From Cricetomys ansorgei (taxonomy: Eukaryota; Chordata; Mammalia; Rodentia; Nesomyidae), in assembly GCA_026225945.1 (NCBI GenBank), contig JAMJFZ010002307.1, forward strand, positions 9,797,501 through 9,861,500: 64,000 nt of DNA. Reading direction: 5' to 3'. Position 1 is the first letter of the stretch; every line of letters starts with the position of its first letter. Shown here piece by piece: positions 11,771 through 22,561 of the stretch. The translations under genes and the position numbers were made by a program. The notes under the pieces are model-generated. The model was not told the origin of the DNA, did not search any database, and saw only the letters and a list, made by a program, of their open reading frames with translations.

Positions 11771-12674
11771 TTACTTTTCGTATCTGCAGAGTGATTGTTA
11801 CAAACGCAAATACGGTGAACAACATTAAAAGTCATTCCCACACTCACAGAGAAGTCACCAGACACGTCTGATGGAAAGAAATGTGCAGAGGCTGAACATC
11901 AAACTTGTATTCTTTCTTGTTACTGTTCCAATTCATTTCTAGCAATTGAATCTAATGACAATCAATGAGAGTGTTTAATGCAATAATCTTGAACTAGAGT
12001 CTGCAATCTAAAAGAGATGAAATCAGCTTAACTCTCAAGTCCTCCTGCCATCCTGTCAATGCCTTCTCTCTCTTCCACTTTCTCATTTCATTTCCTTATG
12101 TTACAGAAGCAGTCAGCTTTGAAATTGCCAGGAAGGTACCGAATGAGCCTGAAAAATAGACTATTTTGGATCTCTTGTACAAAGATCATGCAAGAAATTG
12201 AAGAAATTATTATCTATCTGCTTTTCTATCTCACATTTTTCTTCCTTTCCAATGCCCTGAGTTGTCTAATTTTTCAGATATTAAAGATAGAAAGAAGTGA
12301 AAATGGTTTGTGTTCATGCAGAAGAAAAGTTAGAAATCTAAGCTATATTTCAGGGTTGGATGCTGATCACGATTATAGAACATAGTTGCTTGTTTTACAT
12401 ACATATTGTATATGTGTATTCATGTATGTGTATGTATAGGTGTTTGAAATATATACACACATATAAATGCAAATGCATATATACACACAGCTTTCATATA
12501 TATATTTTGTGGCATGTATGTACATATACATATTTGTGTGAATATACAGCTTTTGTATTAAAAACCACATAGTAAGGCCATGGATAACTCATAGTAGAGT
12601 GAATGTCTAGTATCTGTGTAGCCCTACATTCATCTCTCAGTTATGAAACAAACAAGAGAATAGTTTTCAGGTCA
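11771..12674. other. Unassigned DNA with TA/TG-rich low-complexity tract
   Basis: Unique sequence followed by a low-complexity TATG/CATA-rich tract at about 12393-12550. Open frames on both strands across that tract (rich in Tyr, Ile, Cys) come from the simple sequence and are not genes. Confidence 0.55.
12393..12550. repeat. Low-complexity TATG/ACATA tract
   Basis: Alternating purine-pyrimidine sequence with many TATATG and ACACAT words, a decayed microsatellite. Confidence 0.75.
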
Positions 12675-12820
12675 GGATTCAGAGCTTCACATCTGAGCCC
12701 AACATTCTCTTGGGAGGCTGAGGGATAAAGATTGCCATAGGTTTGAGACCACTTGGGCTACAAAGTGAGTTAAAGGCCAACTTGTGCTGCATAATAAGAC
12801 TTTATCTCCAGACAAAGCAA
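12675..12820 (+). mobile_element. B1-related SINE, sense, diverged
   Basis: Recognised by 'cttgggaggctgagggat', 'ggtttgagaccacttgggct' and 'acaaagtgagttaaaggcc' in the B1 order, ending with an 'actttatctccag' equivalent of the usual terminal motif. It is old; proto-B1 or B4 left half are alternatives. Confidence 0.7.
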
Positions 12821-13078
12821 GTCAACAAATAGAACCCAGTATGTGTGAGTACTGCTCACGGTCGCAGCCTCCATTCTTCAGGTGCTCTGTGCTGGCTCTT
12901 CAAGCTGACACTAAGCTGCCCCAAGGGGAGAAAATCCCCTCTGATAACTTCTGTTTCTCCTACAGGACTCACAACCACTCCCAGACCGACATTTGGGAGT
13001 GTTTGCTGAATTACACGTAATGCAAGGTGGGTTTCAATTGGTCATTTATAGAGTTCATGATCAACTGAATTATGGGAT

Positions 13079-13420
13079 ATATTAGTTACTTTCTTATTGA
13101 CATGACAAAATACTTATTAGAAGCAATGGGAAGAAGGAAGGGAAGGAGGGAAGGAAGAAGGGAGGAAGGGAGGAAGGAATGGAGGGAAGAAAAGGGAAGA
13201 AAGGGAAGGAGGGAGGGGTGATTTATTTTGTCAAGAGTCAGGAAGAGATAGTTGAATGCTTTGTCCTTTTTAATCCAAGACCCCAGCTCATGGGATGGAG
13301 AACCTCACATCTAGGGTCTACTCTGTTCAGTTAAACCTCCTTGAAAACACCCTCGCAGGCACGTTGAGACATTTGTCTCTTAGGTGGATTCTAAATCCTG
13401 TCCAGCTGACATCGTCAACA
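13079..13420 (-). mobile_element. ORR1-like MaLR LTR, antisense, with an internal GGAA expansion
   Basis: The plus strand begins 'tattagttactttcttattg' (complement of the LTR 3' end), passes through a GGAA-rich array, then 'gtgatttattttgtc', 'agaccccagctcatgggatg' and 'cttaggtggattctaaatcc', ending near 'catcgtcaaca'. This order fits ORR1-type MaLR LTRs read backwards. The purine array sits where the family has a short 'ggaaggaaggg' segment. An open frame (13295-13537) overlaps it and is not a gene. Confidence 0.78.
13128..13218. repeat. GGAA/GGGA-rich microsatellite inside the MaLR LTR
   Basis: An impure tetranucleotide array of GGAA, GGGA and GAAGG words about 90 bp long. It appears to have grown from the short purine run native to this LTR family. 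Confidence 0.9.
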
Positions 13421-13814
13421 GGGACTAAAAGGGGACAGTTTTTGTTTTGTACAGAGAGCTGCAGTGAGCGTTCCAGATGTGGTCAAGTCTATGTAGAAAC
13501 AGTGTTTGTCTTTACTGTTGTCTCCAATGTGAAATAAGCTCATGCACTAGGATATTATTTTTTAGAATGGAAATAATTTGTTGACCTCTAATAAATTAAA
13601 AATGAGAATGAGCCATTTTCAAGTAATTGTCGTTTCCAGTGACATGGATGGAACTGAAAGATAGTGAGGAACTGCCAGAAACAGAGTAGTGTTTACCTGA
13701 GATTGATCAGGGTATGGGACAATGGGAACCGGGTGGATAGGGGAATCTGATCACTGTTGGGTGTGTGCATAAGGAATATCATCATTCACATGTACAATTA
13801 ATGCCCCCTTTTTA
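13421..13814. other. Unassigned non-coding DNA
   Basis: No gene or named repeat visible. The part around 13635-13760 ('gtgacatggatggaact') vaguely resembles L1-derived sequence but is too short to assign. Confidence 0.4.
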
Positions 13815-14160
13815 CATGTGCATGTGTGTTTGCTGTGTGTGCTTGTATGTTTGAACATGTTTGTGTGTGTGCTGGGGGGGGTTGTATACATGTGTATGTG
13901 AAGGCCAGAGTCTGACGTTGGGTGTTTTCTTGATCAATCTCCATCTCCTTCACTGAGGCAGGGTCTCTTACTAAACCCAGAGCATACAGATGCAGCATGT
14001 CTGGACAGCCAGATGTGGATTACACCATCTCTGCTTCTGGAGTGCTGAGATGGCAATGAGCTGCCACATCTACCCAGCTTTTACACAGGCTCTGGGAATC
14101 CAAACTCCAGTTCCATGGTTGCACAAATGCTTTATTCACTAAGCCATCTTTCCAGCCCAG
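13815..14160 (-). mobile_element. Composite tRNA/7SL SINE (B4/RSINE1-like), antisense, near full length
   Basis: The plus strand shows a TG-rich tail side (13815-13900), 'cactgaggcagggtctctta', 'tggagtgctgagatggcaat', 'ctgggaatccaaactccag' and the complement of the tRNA-like head, 'actaagccatctttccagcc'. The same composite family as at 1650 and 44875. Confidence 0.78.
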
Positions 14161-14767
14161 TAATTAATATTCCAATAAAAATATTATTTTAATTAACATT
14201 AAACAAATAAATTGCTATTTTAAATCAAAAGCTCTCCTTCACCCTCTTCAAATCTAATACTCCTGCAATGATCAGGCGATAATGAAGGTAATTTTAGATA
14301 ATTGCTTACTTGTTTGCACCAACGGTATTGTGAGTTTTATTCTGCCCTCATTGTTTTCAGATAGAAAATTTTTTTGTCTATCCAACAGGTGTTATTATAT
14401 ACTGCTTCCCAATTATATTCACACCAAAGGCATATGCAACCATCAATGTTCTTGATTAACACAAGATACAATTTTATCTCACTAAAGTTGAACTGTGGAT
14501 TATTCTTCTGTGAAATACAGTGAATAATATCCACAGCAAATAAAAATCACTGACAGCTTTCAGATCATAAGAAGAAAGCATTTGGTACAAAGAAATCATG
14601 ACACACTAAAAGGCAAATAGCAAGTTGGTGGACCTTTTGGTAATGTGTAAATAAGTTAAAGGAATAACATCCTGATTAAATTAATAGTATTTACAAGTTA
14701 AAAGGCTTGAGAATAAATAGGGATAACCTATAGTATATGCAATTCACTAATAAAAACATACTTTAGA
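14161..14767. other. AT-rich unique DNA
   Basis: No gene or confident repeat. Frequent TTAAT/AATTA words; otherwise featureless. Confidence 0.5.
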
Positions 14768-15210
14768 ACCAGGCTATCTGCTGTGAGATTCTCTCTCCTA
14801 GAAGTGGGAAACTTCACTAATGACGCCTCAACAATATGGCTGCCTGAGGGAGTTGACCAAGGATAGCATCTATAGACAAGCTAGCAGGAAAAGAGGAAAA
14901 GCTCATGGGCCTACACAAAGAACAGCAGGCAACTAAGGAATGCTGAGAGCAGGAGAAAGGGTCATCCCTAGGGTCAAATCCCCTAATTGCTAATACAATG
15001 CCAAGTAGTCAGCTCTGAATTCATATCCATATGAATAACACTAAACAGAACGAGCAGATTACATTTACATGTGCAACGGTAACAACGAAAGAGAAAGAGG
15101 CCATGGGTTTGATAGGGAGTGATGCATGTACATGGGCGGCGTGAGGGAGGAAAGTGAAGGAAGGAAATGAAGTAACGATTTTTTAATTAAAATAAATAAA
15201 TGAATAAACA
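14768..15210 (+). mobile_element. LINE-1 3' UTR and 3' end, sense, 5' truncated
   Basis: Matches the rodent L1 3' UTR in order: 'acgcctcaacaatatggctg', 'gacaagctagcaggaaaag', 'ggcaactaaggaatgctgag', 'aatacaatgccaagtagtca', 'acactaaacagaacgagcag', 'gaaagagaaagaggccatgg', then a G-rich stretch and an AAATAAATAAATGAATAAA-type tail. No coding part of L1 is present. Confidence 0.88.
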
Positions 15211-15330
15211 TAGTTGGCCAAAAGCTTGTAAGAATATCCAGTATCATGAGTAATTGCAATGGCAAAATAAACCTTGATGTGCCATTTCCCACTGATGGGA
15301 TTAGCATAACCTTGGAAAGGGGTGCTCTGT

Positions 15331-15384
15331 GCTCTCCAGTCGAATGCTGTTCACTGTGCTCCACAGTCAAACGCTGTTCACTGT
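15331..15384. repeat. 27-bp tandem duplication, two copies
   Basis: Two adjacent 27-bp units (15331-15357 and 15358-15384) both begin GCTC and end GCTGTTCACTGT, with a few substitutions between. It is a small local duplication of unknown meaning. Confidence 0.85.
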
Positions 15385-16786
15385 TTTCACCATGCATGCT
15401 TTTATGAAATGATAATCAAACAAACAATGAACAAGATGATGAGATTGCTGCAGTCGTGGACCTTACTCCCCATTTGTGGGGATACGTGTGGGTACCTGTG
15501 TGTCTGTGTCTAAGGCTCAGGGGAGTCAAATCAATAGCTAAGCAATAGCTATTGAGCTAATCACCATGAAGGCTATGAATAGAAGGCAGCGTTAGGAACT
15601 AAATGTAGCAGATGCTTTAAATACGGGGGTCAGATAAGACCACCCAAAGTAGAAGACAATTCGGCTATGTTTGGAGAGATGAGAAGTAGCTAGATAGGTT
15701 AAGGGCCAAGGACCATGTTCAGAAACAGAAAATGACCAGAAGAAATACAACTAGAGTTGACAGTAGGCTTGAGGGCTTAATGATTAAAGAGAGGCGTGGC
15801 GCTGTGAGAGCAGACAAGGCAGGCCGATCAAGGCCCCATGGACCATCTGAAGGAGACTCAATTTTTCTCTTAATGAAGTTCAAACAGGTTTGAACTCTCA
15901 AAGGAATGCAAAAATCAAATGTTTGCCATGAATTCAGAATACTGAATAAACTTTGCCATTTAAATAATGCTACAAAACTTAAGCTATAAGCTGTCAACAT
16001 TGATTAACATGTTAGATGGTTTCTGTTGAGACTCACTGCATTTGATGGGCCTATTTGACATGAGATGTGACACTGTAGGCTATCTTTAGTTACACATCCT
16101 TAATAGTAGGAGCAATATTCTTATCTTAGTTACTTTGAAGCTATCCTTTACTTGTCATTTATGAAGTGCTGCTTGGCTTGAATCCACTATTCTCTTACTG
16201 TGCCCCATATATTCAGCAGTCAGAATCACTGAAGCAGAATCGCTTTGGCAGCAGTAAAAAAATATACATAAAAACAAATATCAACATTTGCCATCCTGAT
16301 TATGCAGGCTGCATGTGTGTGTTTGGATAATCATCAAGTAGAAGCATCTAATGCTTTACACAGAAGAGTCTGAGGGCCCCTGAATTTATGCTTCTGGCCC
16401 CAGAGGGGAAGAACTGATTTAAGATTTAGCATTGCCAATTTCCTTCAGAAGAACTGAGGAGTATCAAAATTCTGTAGTTCAAAAGGCCACTGTGTTAAGG
16501 CCAACAGATTTCTCAAAAACTTTCCATTTTAAGGAAGAATTCTCATAGCTTTTCTTGTTTGTCCATCTGAATCTTTCCATTTAAGTCCCAAAGGCTCCTT
16601 TTTGTCCAAATTAAAGACAGATTTCAGTCAAACAAGTGCCAAGTCCCCGTTTGGTTTCCCAAATCATCCTACTGATTCTTTCAGTTCAAACTGAAATAAA
16701 ATGCCAAGCCATTTCCGTGTTTAAGAGGCATGACCTGTAGTTAGAATCCAGTGAAACGATGAGATGCAGTTTATACTCTAATGGAT

Positions 16787-16807
16787 TTTAATTAATTTTT
16801 AATTAAA
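16787..16807. repeat. Short inverted repeat of TTAATTAA type
   Basis: Nine-base arms TTTAATTAA and TTAATTAAA are separated by TTT. It holds two TAATTA-type homeodomain core words. It may be chance in AT-rich DNA. Confidence 0.7.
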
Positions 16808-19094
16808 TACAGAAAATGGAATGCTTGGGCAAAATGCAAAGTTATAGCCAGCTAGGAGAACAGAATGTGTGACAGAGATTAGTTTTTGTCACTCCTACAG
16901 AATGTGGTGTCTGGACACACATATGAGCTGATCTAATGAAGTCCAACCTGTGAAATATTTCAGTTTGTTTGAAATATTGACTTTTCATTTGTAGCTAATT
17001 GCAGGTATTTTTCTGGTTAGCTATCCGCTATTGTGTATAGAAAATTTATCATTCCTGATTCATCAATCCGCATGTAGATTTTCTAAGTAGAAACAACACA
17101 GCTCGTTCCATTAATAGCTCCACATAGATATTCTGTGCCTATCAGATGAGCATCTTTACATGGAGAAGGAGTCAGGACTCGTATCTGTGATAACTGTCCT
17201 TCACTGGGACTCAGCCTGCTTCCCCCTCAATGTTAGTGCAGACTCCTCGCCACAGTCAGCCACACAGCTACCAAGCAACTCTCCCTCTTCCCTATAGCCA
17301 CTTGCAGTTGGAACGTGGCAGATGACTCATTCTGGCCAGTTTTCAGTAGTGATGTGTTGTTCAGTTCTGGGGTGGAGTATTTAATTCTCGGTTAAAACCA
17401 CAGGAAATAATTTAAATCCCAGTTGAAACTTGGGGAGAATTTCTGTCCTTCCTCTCTGTCATAACTGTCAGGTTTGAGATGATGGGGAGATTGGAAAAGA
17501 TCTCAGATCATCCAACGAGCACAATATATGATAAGTGTATACACCTGAGTTGCATCTAGCCACTGAAATCAAGGCTTGTTTGTTTCTCTGATATCACTCA
17601 AGCGCTTCTCACTGATGCTACACACAGCATTCTCTGCTAGGTGCCGGCTGCATCTGTGATTGGATTGGAAGCCACTGCTGACTATTTGTAGCTTCTATTT
17701 TAGTGAAAATGTTTAGATCATGTGCTGAATAAAAGCTTCATACAGGCTGAGATTTTTATGCTTTTCTGATAGGAAAGTGCCCAGTGGATGATACTCATCT
17801 GTCCTATAGAGTTCTGTTGAACAAGTGGAAGAAACCTTGAGCTAATGAAAGTATGTAAATGTTCTTCACCACAGAGATGAGCTGGGTGTGACGAGGACCC
17901 ATAGTCATGTGAGATGCTCTGTTCATCTAAGAGGAATAGAAATGCCGTCCTTGTCAGAAAGTGGCTTGGAGGGTAGAATTTAACCATAAGAGGATGGCAG
18001 TTAGGGAAGGCAGGGAACATGGCAGGCAAATGGATCAGCTACCCCTGATGTGCAAGCACAGGGTCATGAGGGAGAATGTCAGCCATGCAGATACTGGGTG
18101 GGGAGTAACAGGCCAGTGGTACCAATCGGAGGTAAGGGCACTGCAGCAAAAGATTTTAACATTAACTTGAGAAGATAGGAATGTTATTTGAAGGGCTTCA
18201 AAGTTATACCCAGGTTGCTGTGAAGAAGATCAACTGCAGAGTCTATGAAAGAGGAAGTCCAAGAAATTTATTGCTTCAGTTTCCTGTTTCTTCTATGTTA
18301 GCATTAAATATAATGACTTGAGGCTTAGCAATTTGTCTCAACTTTCCTACTAAAAATAAACCCCGAATGATTCCAGGGGAGAAGGTGCTACCTGAACTGT
18401 TCCTTCTTTACTATGGAGGCTGGTGATGCCCTCTGTCTTTTAAGAAGAAATAGTATAAAGCCCAGGCACACAGCATGCTCTTGAAGTCATTGTTCATTTC
18501 CTTACGGGATCTCCCCTGAAGCTACTTGGAAAAAAGTTTCTTTCTAACTTGATGCTAAAAATAGAATGGATTCTGGTGAGAAACATTCTTTTTCTACTTT
18601 ATAAATAAGTAAAGACAGGGATTGATCAATCTTCTTTTCTCTTATGGCTGCTGCAAATTTTAGGGCAGCTCTAGGTCCCATTTGAAGAACCTACGCAGGA
18701 CACACATGTGTTTAGATGCCCGTGTTCCCCAGAGTCATGTCTGTTGGGGTTTTAGTCTCTTGCTCTCCTCATGTAGGCCATACTTCCAAGTTTACGTGTT
18801 CATGTTGTGTTACTTCCTGAGTCCATTGTTCCTAAGTGTGGAATCAGCCAACATCTCTAAAACTCTTCTTCCCTTGATGTCGAAACAACACAGTTTCCCA
18901 AGATGTGCCTTTTCGAAATATTAATGACAGAAACCAAGTGATCTTCGTGTGTTTAAAAAAAAAAAACACCATTCACTGCGTCCAGATACTGAAAGTATCA
19001 TGGCGAGGAAAAGCCAAGGGGGCCCCAGCCTTTGAGGAAATCGTAGGTAAGTGGGAGAATAAATGAATCTCTGAGAAACCCTTAAACTCCATGC

Positions 19095-19258
19095 TAGTTA
19101 GGCTCTCAGGCTGTATTCTCTGGCTCCATCTCTTTCCTGAATTCTGTGTGCTTCATTTCCTCATGTGTAAAATACCAACACTACTGGTGTCTGCCTCAGA
19201 GAGTTGCTGTATTAAATGGATTAGTATGAACCCCAAACTTATAACTGTGGCTGGCAGA
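19095..19258 (+). mobile_element. MIR SINE, sense
   Basis: Retains the mammalian-wide MIR order: 'cttcatttcctcatgtgtaa' (the 'cctcagtttcctcatctgtaa' core), 'gcctcagagagttgctgtat', 'taaatggattagtatg' and a terminal 'gtggctggcag'. It is an ancient insertion older than the rodent radiation. Confidence 0.72.
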
Positions 19259-19469
19259 GTGAGTTTATCTTCATAGATTATTATTACGATAAAGAGAATT
19301 TGGCCAGGAGCAGTACGCAAAGTGCTCATCTTGAACTACCAGCAAGAACTCAAAGCCTTACTTTCTTATTTGATGCTGAGTGACGTTCCCTATACTTTCC
19401 AGAACTATGAGATCCAGGAGTGAGAAGACATCTTAGAATTCCAAATGGATTTTTAGAGTTAAGCAGTCT

Positions 19470-19539
19470 CCTTCCTTCCTTCCTTTCCTCCTTCCTTCCA
19501 TCCCTCCTTCTCCTTTTTCTTCATCTCCTCCTCAGCATC

Positions 19540-19573
<34 letters not shown>

Positions 19574-19575
19574 TT
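19470..19575. repeat. Compound pyrimidine and CAC/CAT simple repeat
   Basis: A CCTT/CCTC tract (19470-19540) is followed by CAC and CAT trinucleotide runs up to about 19575. It joins directly to an antisense SINE. The open frame through it (Ser/Leu-rich, Thr and Ile runs) is an artefact. Confidence 0.9.
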
Positions 19576-19740
19576 ATGTTGTGTGCATGCCACAGCCTGC
19601 ATTAGCAGGTTAGAAGACAACACTGAAGTTGTTTTTCTCCCTGTACCTTTAAATGAGTCCCAGGTACCAAACTCAGGTCATAAGGCTTGCATCAGTGGGT
19701 GGCAAGCACCTTTACTAACTGAGCAATCTTTCCAGCTCCT
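19576..19740 (-). mobile_element. B2-superfamily tRNA SINE, antisense
   Basis: The plus strand shows 'gtgtgcatgccacagcctgc', 'ttagaagacaacactgaag', 'gtaccaaactcaggtcataa' and the head complement 'actgagcaatctttccagct'. The simple repeat on its left occupies the A-rich tail side, a common origin for microsatellites. Confidence 0.8.
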
Positions 19741-19792
19741 CTTCCTTCCTTTTTTTAAAATCATTTTTGTTTTTTGTTATTTGTTTGAGAAA

Positions 19793-19880
19793 AGGTCTCA
19801 CGTAGCACAGACTGGTTTTGAACTCCTGACCTCTGTCTCCGAAGAGTTAGGATTGCAGGCATAAGCCACCGTGCCTCTGG
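19793..19880 (-). mobile_element. B1-type SINE, antisense, partial
   Basis: The plus strand shows 'tgagaaaaggtctcacgtag', 'ctggttttgaactcctgacc', 'agttaggattgcaggcataa' and 'gccaccgtgcctctgg'. This is the complement of an old monomeric B1 or proto-B1. The tail side is a T-rich run at 19747-19790. Confidence 0.85.
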
Positions 19881-20001
19881 ATCATGGTTAAGAAAATTTG
19901 TATAAGAGAAAAAATCTGAACAAAACTGCAAATTCTGGATTTCTATCCGGAATGAATACAATGTGTCACAATGTTCAGTCTACCTGTCGTATACTCTTAG
20001 C

Positions 20002-20272
20002 TGTTGACCTGTCATAATCCTAGAGTTGCCGGGAAGAGAGAACCTCAGCTGGAGAACTGTCCACATCACATTTGGCTGTGGCCATGTCTATAAGGCACTT
20101 TCTTTTTTTTGTGGGATCCACAGGATGATGAGACACTCTCTTAATTGGTAGTTGGTGTAGGGTGATCCAGCACACTGTGGGTGGCACCAACCCATGGACA
20201 AGTGGTCCTGAGTTACACCAAAGATCAGGCTGAGCAAGCCATGTGGAGCAAGCCAGTAAGCAGAAACTCCAT
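20002..20272 (+). mobile_element. ORR1 MaLR LTR, sense, 5' part (interrupted)
   Basis: Begins TGTTGACCTG and carries ORR1 words in order: 'gggaagagagaacctcagct', 'cactgtgggtggcaccaac', 'ggacaagtggtcctgagtta' and 'caggctgagcaagccatgtg', reaching 'agtaagcag' before a foreign LTR starts at 20273. It resumes at 20747. ORR1 is a non-coding MaLR LTR. The 5' half is diverged, so this is an older insertion than the element inside it. Confidence 0.88.
20267..20272. repeat. Left target-site duplication (CTCCAT)
   Basis: CTCCAT is followed by the LTR start TGTAAAGG. The identical six bases follow the LTR end at 20747-20752. It belongs to the interrupted ORR1 ('actccatgg'). Confidence 0.85.
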
Positions 20273-20746
20273 TGTAAAGGAACGTTTTGCCAAAGAATCT
20301 TGTTGTTGTAAAGCCTCCCTCCCAGACACTTATGGTTACATGTGGCTTGGACTTCTGGGAACAGCTTGGAGGGAGGTATATAAGAGAGAATATACCCATT
20401 GAAAAAAGCAGTTGGAAGAGACAGGGAAAGAGAGGGCACAAAAGCTGATGATAGGGAAAGCCGGCAGAAATTACTGAGATAACTGAGGGAAAACCGTTAC
20501 TGGGATAAAGGAGCTTAGACTGAGTCAAGTTCCTCAGGCTTAAACAGATCTGTTTCCTTTCCTTTTCCTCCTAACCCCTTGAACTAACTGAGGTTTAAAA
20601 AGTTACAAGTTAGAAATTTTTCAGCCAGGAACAGAGGGGTGGAGTCAAGTTACCAGTGAAAAAGTAACAGTTAGCAGCCTTTGAGAGCCTAGACGCAAAC
20701 GGAAGAAAACAGTTACACACCCTTTTAAAAAGAAAAACCCTTTACA
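20273..20746 (+). mobile_element. Solo LTR with 6-bp target duplication (ERV2/ERVK-like), nested in ORR1
   Basis: A 474-bp unit starts TGTAAAGG and ends CCTTTACA, giving perfect 8-bp inverted ends. It is flanked by CTCCAT duplicated exactly. Six-bp duplications are known for ERV2/ERVK integrases. A TATATAAG box at 20377-20384 suggests plus orientation. No clear AATAAA is present; a GATAAA lies at 20503-20508, so the 3' end signal is uncertain. No gag, pol or env lies next to it. I do not recognise the LTR subfamily. The open frames of 139 and 146 residues on the minus strand cross LTR and ORR1 and are not genes. Confidence 0.85.
20377..20384 (+). promoter_or_regulatory. TATA box of the nested LTR
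   Basis: TATATAAG lies about 105 bp into the LTR, preceded by a GGGAGG motif. It is the best core promoter candidate of this element and sets the plus orientation. The implied U3 is unusually short. Confidence 0.6.
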
Positions 20747-20910
20747 CTCCATGGTCTCTGCTTCAGTTCTTGCCTCCAGGTTCCTGCCTTGAATTCCTTC
20801 TCTGGCTTCCCAGGATGAAGGACACAACTATAAACTGAAACAAACCCTTTCATCCCCAGTTTCTTTTCTTTGGAATGTTTTAGCACAGCACCAGAATGAA
20901 CATTAGAACA
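20747..20910 (+). mobile_element. ORR1 MaLR LTR, sense, 3' part
   Basis: Continues the ORR1 LTR: 'ccatggtctctgcttcagtt', 'cttgcctccaggttcctgcc', 'ctataaactgaaacaaaccc' (the AATAAA equivalent is mutated) and the terminal 'gttttagcacagcaccag'. It begins with the right copy of the CTCCAT duplication. Confidence 0.88.
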
Positions 20911-21967
20911 ATGTCTAAGACACATTAACTACTAGCTTAGATATAGTTGTATTAATTATATTTATGATATTGGAAATACTTATAATATAAAATGCAGACT
21001 ATCAGTCTATGAGTATTTGTTGAGCCCCTATTTTGAATGAAACATGTAGTAGTACAACCACAGTGTAACTCAGCAAGAAGATATGGAGGAATATTCATAA
21101 GTGCAAACTCTGCCAGACCTCAGCAGAGGGAACTACTATCATGGCCGGCACCACCCTGGATAGTGGAACCCTGAGCATCTGAGCTCAGGTGTTTTTATTG
21201 ATCTAGAATTCCTCAGATGTTCTACTGATAGTAAGTGCCAATAATTAGCAATCAAACATCTCCCACATAAATCAAACAGCTGCAAGCAATACAAAATGCC
21301 AAGACCTAGGGAGCCCCTCACCCAACAGTGCATAAAGCAATTATTTTATGCATAACTAAAAATAAACTTACAACAGAGAAACATAATGTAAAAAAAAAGG
21401 CTTATGTAAGGTGACACACTCATCTAATGTTGGAATAAATCAGATATTCTAAGGATTTAAGTAAATATATTAAGTGCCTTCTTCAGCATGCATGCAATGA
21501 TTTAAATTTCATTTCAGTCTCATAACATTTTATCATGGGTGCTGTCATTCCTATAGTCAGGGTGAAATACAAAGAACCAAGCTCCAGAGGCATCTTCTTT
21601 GAAAACATACAGCAATAGCTTGTATATAAATAGTAGGCTTGGCACTGAAAAAATTCTCTTTTCATTATCTCCATTGTGCCTAACAAATCAAAGGTCTAAG
21701 AAACAAGAGGAAATGAAAATGTTCACAGAAGCTAGAGTGGCAAAACCCCCTGCTATTTAAAAATATTGAGTCTCCCCACTCAATTATTATGAGACATTTA
21801 TACAATACTGCACTTCTGTGAACAACTGATTTCCTCAACACAGCAGATACCCTATTCATATGCTACGGACGATGTTGTTGTTATTTAAAGTGGCTCATCA
21901 TTCACTCAATCAGTCATCATGGCCACTTCAGAATTTCTCTTTTCATCTACATGTTTCTTTGTGGATA
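20911..21967. other. AT-rich unassigned DNA
   Basis: No gene or confident repeat. A stretch near 21011-21040 ('gagtatttgttgagccccta') resembles a motif found in ancient mammalian repeats but is too short to assign. Confidence 0.45.
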
Positions 21968-22234
21968 TTCAATATTCCCAGGGGCTCATGTGTTTCAATG
22001 TTTGATTCCCAACTGGAAGAAACTGAAGAGCAGGAGGTAGATCCTGATTGGAGAAAGTAGGACCCTGGGGGTGTGTCTTTGGAGGATTGTAGCTTGTCTT
22101 GACCCTTTCCTGCTACACTTGCTACTTCCTGTCCTCCATGACAAGAGCTTTCCTGTTTCCTGGCTGCTCGGAGTTCAGTATTTCCTCTCTATCAGATTTC
22201 TGCTGCCATGGTGTTCTGTCAAATCACACAAAAC
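21968..22234 (+). mobile_element. MaLR-type LTR (MTE/MLT-like), sense, 5' part (interrupted)
   Basis: Carries 'ggggctcatgtgtttcaatg', 'ggaggtagatcctgattgga', 'accctgggggtgtgtctttg', 'gaggattgtagcttgtcttg' and 'tgctgccatggtgttctgtc' in MaLR order. It breaks at about 22235, where an antisense MaLR LTR begins, and resumes at about 22562. Confidence 0.75.
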
Positions 22235-22561
22235 TGTATTAATTACTTTCTGTGTTGAGATAAAATATCCCAACCTAAAGAAACTTATGGAAAAAAGAGC
22301 TAATTTGGGCATACCGTTCCAGAGGGACCAGACGCTGTCATAGTGGAGAGGCATGGCAGTAAGAATCATGCATGGTGGCAGGACCCGGAAACTGAGAGAT
22401 CACATGATTGGCTGTAGGCAGGAAGCGAAGAGACTGATCTTGAAGTGGAGCATGGCTATAAACTCTGAAAGTCAACAAGTATTTTCTCCAGCAAGGCTAT
22501 ACCCCTTCCCCAAAGGGCACTGCCTAAGTCTATGGGGGTCATTCTCAACCAAACCACCATA
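22235..22561 (-). mobile_element. MT-type (MTD-like) MaLR LTR, antisense, nested
   Basis: The plus strand reads 'tgtattaattactttctgtg', 'gataaaatatcccaacctaa', 'taccgttccagagggaccag', 'gtaggcaggaagcgaagaga', 'tctatgggggtcattctcaa' and 'ccaaaccaccata'. This is the complement of an MTD-like LTR from end to start. It splits the surrounding sense MaLR LTR, so it is the younger insertion. A target duplication is no longer legible. Confidence 0.85.

Larger units (their letters stand above)
15211..19094. other. Long unique tract almost free of young repeats
   Basis: About 3.9 kb without a gene or recognised SINE, LINE or LTR. It contains a 27-bp tandem duplication (15331-15384), a TTAATTAA palindrome (16787-16807) and an AT-rich block (about 16440-17170) with the look of a conserved non-coding element. 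An open frame at 15719-16000 (minus) shows no domain I recognise. Confidence 0.5.

Noticed and set aside
20020..20528. Overlapping minus-strand open frames of 139 and 146 residues
   Set aside because: They cross the boundary between an ORR1 LTR and the nested LTR, show no viral or cellular domain, and run against both elements.
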